Shown here piece after piece: positions 59,327 through 64,000 of a DNA stretch of 64,000 nucleotides (positions are counted from its first letter, which is position 1; each line of letters begins with the position of its first letter). The stretch is from Rhodoferax sp. (GTDB taxonomy: Bacteria > Pseudomonadota > Gammaproteobacteria > Burkholderiales > Burkholderiaceae_C). The notes beneath the pieces are model-generated. The model saw nothing but the letters and a program-made list of their open reading frames with translations. It did not search any database and had not been told where the DNA came from. The DNA lies in the NCBI GenBank assembly GCA_024236015.1, contig JACKLK010000004.1:186001-250000 (forward strand). Reading direction: 5' to 3'. The translations under genes and the position numbers were made by a program.

Positions 59327-61174
59327 ATGACATTCGCGATGCGAACCCCTGTCGCCCTGCATATCCCGCCGGCGCCGCCACTCGAACCGGTCGCCGACAC
59401 CCCCACGCTGAACGCGGTGCCCGGCGCCGCCGCACTCGAACTGCGCGAGGTCTGCAAGAGCTACGGCAGCGGCGCGGGCCGCACCGAGGTCCTCGCGGGA
59501 CTGAACCTGCGGGTCGAGCCGGGCGAGTTCGTCGCCATCGTCGGTTTCTCCGGCAGCGGCAAGACCACGCTGGTCAACCTGCTGGCCGGCCTGCTGCGGG
59601 CCGACAGCGGCGACGTGCGCAAGAATGGCCGCGCCATCACCGGCCCCGGCCCGGACCGCGGGGTCGTGTTCCAGAGTTATTCGCTGATGCCCTGGCTCAC
59701 CGTGCAGCAGAACATCGCGCTGGCCGTGGACCAGGTCTGTGCCGGCCAGCCGGCGGCGCAACGCGCGGCGCGCGTGAAGCACTACATCGCCATGGTCGGC
59801 CTGAGCGCGGCGGCCGACAAGAAGCCGGCCCAGCTGTCGGGCGGCATGCGCCAGCGGGTGTCGGTGGCACGGGCACTGGCCACCGACCCGGACGTGCTGC
59901 TGATGGACGAGCCGCTGTCGGCACTCGACGCCCTGACCCGCGCCAATCTGCAGGACGAGATCGTGCGCATCTGGAGCGAGGACCACAAGACCGTGCTGCT
60001 GATCACCAACGACGTGGACGAGGCGCTGATGATGGCCGATCGCATCATTCCGCTGCAGACCGGCCCGCGCGCGCGGCTCGGCCCCTCGTTCAGCGTCGGC
60101 ATCGCGCGCCCGCGGGATCGGCGGGCGATGAACCACGATGCGCATTTCCAGAAGCTGCGCGCCGAGATCACCCAGCACCTGCTGGGCATGGCGCAGCAAC
60201 GCGATGCGGGCCAGGGCGCCCAGGTCATCCCCTTGCCCACCCTCACGCCCCGGCCGGTCGGGGAACATCGTCCTCCGACGCTGGCCAGCATCGCCCGGCT
60301 GCGCCACGCGGCGCAGGCCGAGCGCATCGAGGCACAGGCGGCCACGGCAGCCGACGCCGCGCCCGACCCCCACGACGAACCCCGTGCGCACGGCGAACGT
60401 TTCGTCGACTTCTCCGAGGTCGTGAAGGTCTATCCCGGCGCCAGGGGACCGCAGACCGTGGTCGACGGCTTCGACCTGAAGATCCGCCAGGGCGAGTTCA
60501 TCTCGGTGATCGGCCACTCGGGTTGCGGCAAGTCGACGGTGTTGTCGATGATGGCCGGCCTGACCGAGGTCAGCGGCGGCGTCATCGTGCTCGACGGCCG
60601 CGAGGTCGCCGACGCCGGCCCGGACCGCGGCCTGGTGTTCCAGGCCCCCAGCCTGGTGCCCTGGCTCAGCGCCTTCGACAACGTGATGCTCGGCGTGGCA
60701 CGCGTGTTTCCGCATGCGTCGCGCGGCGAGCGCGAGAACACCGTCGCCTACTACCTGGCCAAGGTCGGGCTGGGCAGCGCGATGCACAAGCGCGCGTCCG
60801 AGTTGTCCAACGGCATGAAGCAACGCGTGGGCATCGCACGCGCGTTCGCGCTCAACCCGAAGATGCTGCTGCTCGACGAGCCCTTCGGCATGCTCGATTC
60901 GCTGACCCGCTGGGAACTGCAGCAGGTGTTGATGGAGGTCTGGTCGCGCAGCCAGGTCACCGCGATGATGGTCACGCACGACGTCGACGAGGCCATCCTG
61001 CTGGCCGACCGGGTCGTGATGATGACCAACGGACCACGCGCGAAGATCGGCCGCATCCTGGACGTGCCGCTGCCGCGCCCCCGTTCACGCGAGGCGCTGG
61101 TGGCGCATCCGCAGTACTACGCGCTGCGCGAGGAGCTGATCGGCTTCCTGGCCGACTGCGGCCGCCAGCATTGA
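59327..61174 (+). CDS. Fused nitrate ABC transporter ATPases (NrtC-NrtD type)
   Basis: A 615-residue protein with two complete ATPase domains joined by a polar linker (about 290-355). Domain 1: Walker A GFSGSGKT (73-80), signature LSGGM (170-174), Walker B MDE (193-195), and Asn228 (LITND) where the H-loop His is expected. Domain 2: Walker A GHSGCGKS (396-403), signature LSNGM (493-497), Walker B LDE, and a normal H-loop His551 (VTHD). Each domain ends in a similar short helix. There is no NrtA-like C-terminal domain as in cyanobacterial NrtC. A start at the ATG five codons later is also possible. Confidence 0.9.
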   Translation: MTFAMRTPVALHIPPAPPLEPVADTPTLNAVPGAAALELREVCKSYGSGAGRTEVLAGLNLRVEPGEFVAIVGFSGSGKTTLVNLLAGLLRADSGDVRKNGRAITGPGPDRGVVFQSYSLMPWLTVQQNIALAVDQVCAGQPAAQRAARVKHYIAMVGLSAAADKKPAQLSGGMRQRVSVARALATDPDVLLMDEPLSALDALTRANLQDEIVRIWSEDHKTVLLITNDVDEALMMADRIIPLQTGPRARLGPSFSVGIARPRDRRAMNHDAHFQKLRAEITQHLLGMAQQRDAGQGAQVIPLPTLTPRPVGEHRPPTLASIARLRHAAQAERIEAQAATAADAAPDPHDEPRAHGERFVDFSEVVKVYPGARGPQTVVDGFDLKIRQGEFISVIGHSGCGKSTVLSMMAGLTEVSGGVIVLDGREVADAGPDRGLVFQAPSLVPWLSAFDNVMLGVARVFPHASRGERENTVAYYLAKVGLGSAMHKRASELSNGMKQRVGIARAFALNPKMLLLDEPFGMLDSLTRWELQQVLMEVWSRSQVTAMMVTHDVDEAILLADRVVMMTNGPRAKIGRILDVPLPRPRSREALVAHPQYYALREELIGFLADCGRQH

Positions 61175-61198
61175 ACCCTTGAGGACACGAGGCACAAC

Positions 61199-63634
61199 AT
61201 GACCAAGATGAAACTGGTGCTGGTGGGCAACGGCATGGCCGGCATCCGCACGATCGAGGAGCTGCTCAAGCTCGACCCCGAGCTGTACGACATCACCGTC
61301 TTCGGCGCCGAGCCCCATCCCAACTACAACCGCATCCTGCTCTCGCCGGTGCTCGCCGGCGAGCAGACGATGGACGAGATCGTGCTCAACAGCTGGGACT
61401 GGTACCGCGACAACGGCATCACGCTGCACGCCGGCAGGAAGGTCAGCCAGGTCGACCGGGTCCGCCGCATCGTGCGCGCCGAGGACGGCACCGAGGCGCC
61501 CTACGACCGCCTGCTGCTGTGCACCGGCTCCAATCCCTTCATGCTGCCGGTGCCGGGCAAGGACCTGCAGGGCGTGCTCGCCTACCGCGACATTGCCGAC
61601 ACCGAGGCCATGATCGCGGCGGCCAGCAGCCACCGCAAGGCGGTCGTCATCGGCGGCGGCCTGCTCGGGCTGGAGGCCGCCAACGGCCTGATGCGCCGCG
61701 GCATGGAGGTCACCGTGGTCCACGTCGCGCCGTGGCTGATGGAGCGCCAGCTCGACGACGTGGCCGGCAGGCTGCTGCAGCAGTCGCTGGAAGAACGTGG
61801 CCTGCGGTTCCGCATCGGCGCGCAGACGCAGGAGCTGCTGGGCGGCGCCGACGGTCGGGTGCGCGCGATCCGCTTCAAGGACGGAACCGAGCAGGACACC
61901 GACCTGGTCGTGATGGCGGTCGGCATCCGGCCCAACACCGCACTGGCCGAGAGCATGCGGCTGCAGGTCGAGCGCGGCATCGTCGTCAACGACACCATGC
62001 AGACCGTCACCGATCCGCGCATCTATTCGGTCGGCGAATGTGCGGCCCACCGCGGCATCGCCTACGGCCTGGTCGCGCCCTTGTTCGAACAGGCCAAGGT
62101 CGCGGCCAACCACCTGGCGCAGATGGGCATCGGGCGTTACCAGGGCTCGCTGACCTCGACCAAGCTCAAGGTCACCGGCATCGACCTGTTCTCGGCCGGC
62201 CAGTTCATGGGCGGCGAAGGCACCGAGGAGATCGTGATGTCCGACCCCTTCGGCGGCGTCTACAAGCGCCTGGTGATCAAGGACGACAAGCTGGTGGGCG
62301 CCTGCCTGTACGGCGACACGGTGGACGGCAGCTGGTATTTCAAGCTGCTGCGCGACGGGCGCAGCGTGGCCGACATCCGCGACAAGCTGATGTTCGGCGA
62401 ATCGAACATCGGCGACGTCGGCCATGAAGGCCACAACAAGGCCGCCGCCATGCCCGACGACGCCGAGGTCTGCGGCTGCAACGGCGTGCGCAAGGGCACG
62501 ATCTGCAAGGCGATCAAGGACAAGGGCCTGTTCACGCTCGAGGAGGTACGCAAGCACACCAAGGCCAGCAGCAGCTGCGGCTCGTGCACCGGCCTGGTCG
62601 AGCAGCTGCTGATGTTCACCGCCGGCGGCGACTATTCGGCCACGCCCAAGCTCAAGGCCATGTGCGGCTGCACCGACCTGGGCCACCAGGCCGTGCGCGA
62701 CGCGATCAACCAGCACAAGCTGCTGACCATCGCCGATGTGTACGCCCGGCTGAACTGGAGCACACCGAACGGCTGCGCGAGCTGCCGCCCGGCGATCAAC
62801 TACTACCTGATCTCGAGCTGGCCCAAGGAGGCAAAGGACGATCCGCAAAGCCGCTTCATCAACGAGCGCAGCCATGCCAACATCCAGAAGGACGGCACCT
62901 ATTCGGTGATCCCGCGCATGTGGGGCGGCGAGACCACGGCCTCCGAGCTGCGCCGCATCGCCGACGCGGTCGACAAGTACCAGATTCCGACCGTCAAGGT
63001 CACCGGCGGACAACGCATCGACCTGCTCGGCGTGAAGAAGGAAGACCTGGCCAACGTCTGGAAGGACATCGGCATGCCCAGCGGCCATGCCTATGCCAAG
63101 GCGCTGCGCACCGTCAAGACCTGCGTCGGCTCGGAATGGTGCCGCATGGGCACGCAGGACTCGACCCAGATGGGCAAGGACCTGGAGCGCGCGATGTGGC
63201 GCATGTACGCACCGCACAAGGTCAAGTTCGCGGTCAGCGGCTGCCCGCGCAACTGCGCCGAGGCCGGCATCAAGGACGTCGGCATCATCGGCGTCGACTC
63301 GGGCTGGGAGATGTACATCGCCGGCAACGGCGGCATCAAGACCGAGGTCGCGCATTTCTTCACCAAGCTCAGGACGGCGGCCGAGGTGCTCGAATACACC
63401 GGCGCGTTCTGCCAGCTCTACCGCGAGGAGGGCTGGTACCTGGAGCGCACCGTGCATTTCGTCGCCCGGGTCGGGCTGGACTATGTCAAGAAACGCATCC
63501 TGGAGGATGCGGCGGGACGCCAGGCCTTGTGGGAGAAGCTGCAGTTCAGCCTGGACGGCGAGCCCGACCCCTGGTTCGAACACGACAAGGCGGCGCTGGA
63601 CCAGCGCCAGTTCGCCCGGCTGGAGGCCGCATGA
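61199..63634 (+). CDS. nirB: NAD(P)H-dependent assimilatory nitrite reductase, large subunit
   Basis: An 811-residue flavo-siroheme enzyme reducing nitrite to ammonium. FAD loop VLVGNGMAGIRTIEEL at the start and NAD loop VVIGGGLLGLEAANGL near 145; BFD-like [2Fe-2S] segments CGCNGVRKGTICKAI / CGSC and CGCTDL / CASC around 420-540; siroheme/[4Fe-4S] ligands TCVGSEWCRMG and SGCPRNCAEAG around 640-690. Complete for the bacterial NirB type. ATG at 61199; overlaps nirD by ATGA. Confidence 0.96.
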   Translation: MTKMKLVLVGNGMAGIRTIEELLKLDPELYDITVFGAEPHPNYNRILLSPVLAGEQTMDEIVLNSWDWYRDNGITLHAGRKVSQVDRVRRIVRAEDGTEAPYDRLLLCTGSNPFMLPVPGKDLQGVLAYRDIADTEAMIAAASSHRKAVVIGGGLLGLEAANGLMRRGMEVTVVHVAPWLMERQLDDVAGRLLQQSLEERGLRFRIGAQTQELLGGADGRVRAIRFKDGTEQDTDLVVMAVGIRPNTALAESMRLQVERGIVVNDTMQTVTDPRIYSVGECAAHRGIAYGLVAPLFEQAKVAANHLAQMGIGRYQGSLTSTKLKVTGIDLFSAGQFMGGEGTEEIVMSDPFGGVYKRLVIKDDKLVGACLYGDTVDGSWYFKLLRDGRSVADIRDKLMFGESNIGDVGHEGHNKAAAMPDDAEVCGCNGVRKGTICKAIKDKGLFTLEEVRKHTKASSSCGSCTGLVEQLLMFTAGGDYSATPKLKAMCGCTDLGHQAVRDAINQHKLLTIADVYARLNWSTPNGCASCRPAINYYLISSWPKEAKDDPQSRFINERSHANIQKDGTYSVIPRMWGGETTASELRRIADAVDKYQIPTVKVTGGQRIDLLGVKKEDLANVWKDIGMPSGHAYAKALRTVKTCVGSEWCRMGTQDSTQMGKDLERAMWRMYAPHKVKFAVSGCPRNCAEAGIKDVGIIGVDSGWEMYIAGNGGIKTEVAHFFTKLRTAAEVLEYTGAFCQLYREEGWYLERTVHFVARVGLDYVKKRILEDAAGRQALWEKLQFSLDGEPDPWFEHDKAALDQRQFARLEAA

Positions 63635-64000
63635 TGGATGCCACCGTTTCCACCGCAGAAACGTCCGATGCCGCGGCCGCACCCGCGGCCGGCTGGCAAC
63701 GCATCTGCCGCGTCGACGACATCCCGGTGCTCGGCGCGCGCCGCGTCGCGCGAGCGCGCGGCATGGACGTGGCGGTGTTCCGTAACGACCGCGACCAGGT
63801 GTTCGCGGTGCTCGATCGCTGTCCGCACAAGGGCGGTCCGCTGAGCCAGGGCATCGTGTTCGGCACCAGCGTGGCCTGCCCGCTGCACAACTGGACCATT
63901 GCGCTCGACACCGGCTGCGCCCAGGCGCCGGACGAAGGTTGCGCGCAGGCGTTCCAGGTCCGCGTCGACGCGGGCGAGGTCTTCCTCGACCGGCAGGAGC
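63631..64000 (+). CDS. nirD: Nitrite reductase small subunit (partial, cut at window end)
   Basis: About 123 residues are visible. The Rieske-type ligands are CPHKGGPLS and CPLHNW (CxH and CxxH), followed by the typical C-terminal strand FQVRVDAGEVFLD. NirD partners NirB. Starts at 63631 (ATGATG) in a 4-nt overlap with nirB, or three bases later. Bacterial NirD is about 105-120 residues, so only the last few codons are missing. Assimilatory nitrate reductase would be expected downstream. Confidence 0.93.
   Translation, partial: MMDATVSTAETSDAAAAPAAGWQRICRVDDIPVLGARRVARARGMDVAVFRNDRDQVFAVLDRCPHKGGPLSQGIVFGTSVACPLHNWTIALDTGCAQAPDEGCAQAFQVRVDAGEVFLDRQE

Noticed and set aside
54991..59457. Very long open frame (about 1,490 codons) on the minus strand opposite the nas/nrt genes
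   Set aside because: It is antisense to clear homologues, is rich in His/Arg/Gln low-complexity text and shows no domain; it is an effect of strong GC third-position bias in the real genes.

Overview
This 64 kb window looks like one continuous piece of the chromosome of a GC-rich betaproteobacterium of the order Burkholderiales, probably from the Comamonadaceae/Leptothrix-Rubrivivax side. The reasons are the gene order rpsO-pnp-quinone reductase-tpiA-secG-tRNA-Leu-nuoA..N-NUDIX-DUF1178, the strong GC-rich third-position bias, and one copy of a CCCCCTC..GGGGGGCAGCGA-type intergenic repeat in the nuo operon. I see no insertion sequence, prophage, CRISPR array, rRNA or replication origin. Both end genes are cut by the window edge.

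Layout. 1-3.8 kb: a DUF1631 gene (partial), an RhlE-type RNA helicase and a small NAD(P)-binding protein whose start lies inside the helicase gene. 3.8-16.2 kb: a sugar or sugar-acid catabolic island. A minus-strand operon (2-hydroxyacid dehydrogenase, GntR/FadR-type regulator, ABC importer, gluconokinase, cupin, phytanoyl-CoA-dioxygenase-like protein) diverges from a plus-strand operon (IlvD/Edd-type sugar-acid dehydratase, 2-keto-3-deoxygluconate kinase, 2-keto-3-deoxygalactonate kinase, 2-keto-3-deoxy-6-phosphogalactonate aldolase). The shared promoter region carries a palindrome over the -10 box. 16.2-19.5 kb: a translationally coupled pair, a PD-(D/E)XK nuclease-like protein and an XPD/DinG-type Fe-S helicase with its own N-terminal nuclease-like motif. 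19.6-28.7 kb: miscellaneous metabolism (methyltransferase, mutarotase, threonine dehydratase, SDR, CrtC-like hydroxyneurosporene-synthase fold, MsbA-like ABC exporter, a lipoprotein, DUF1178, NUDIX).

28.7-43.2 kb: the complete 14-gene complex I operon nuoA-N on the minus strand. 43.2-48.3 kb: tRNA-Leu(GAG), secG, tpiA, a quinone reductase, pnp and rpsO, with an rpsO attenuator-like hairpin and a structured pnp leader. 48.5-54.6 kb: an aminotransferase and a branched-chain-type binding protein, a small heat-shock protein, a GntR regulator divergent from a second aminotransferase with an unusually clear promoter/operator, and tsaD.

54.7-64 kb: a nitrate/nitrite assimilation locus, nasT - leader - nasS - nrtA - nrtB - nrtCD fusion - nirB - nirD (cut). 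The leader is the most interesting part of the window. In about 280 bp it holds a plausible NtrC site, a very good sigma-54 -24/-12 promoter, two hairpins with AACGGC and AATGGC hexaloops that fit the ANTAR-binding RNA motif, and a long intrinsic terminator ending in 11 T. The predicted transcript starts at the first hairpin. nasT lies upstream of this control region and nasS downstream, so the inhibitor (NasS) should be produced under control of the antiterminator (NasT) it inhibits. The downstream ATPase is a two-domain NrtC-NrtD fusion in which the non-canonical residues all fall in one of the two predicted ATP sites.
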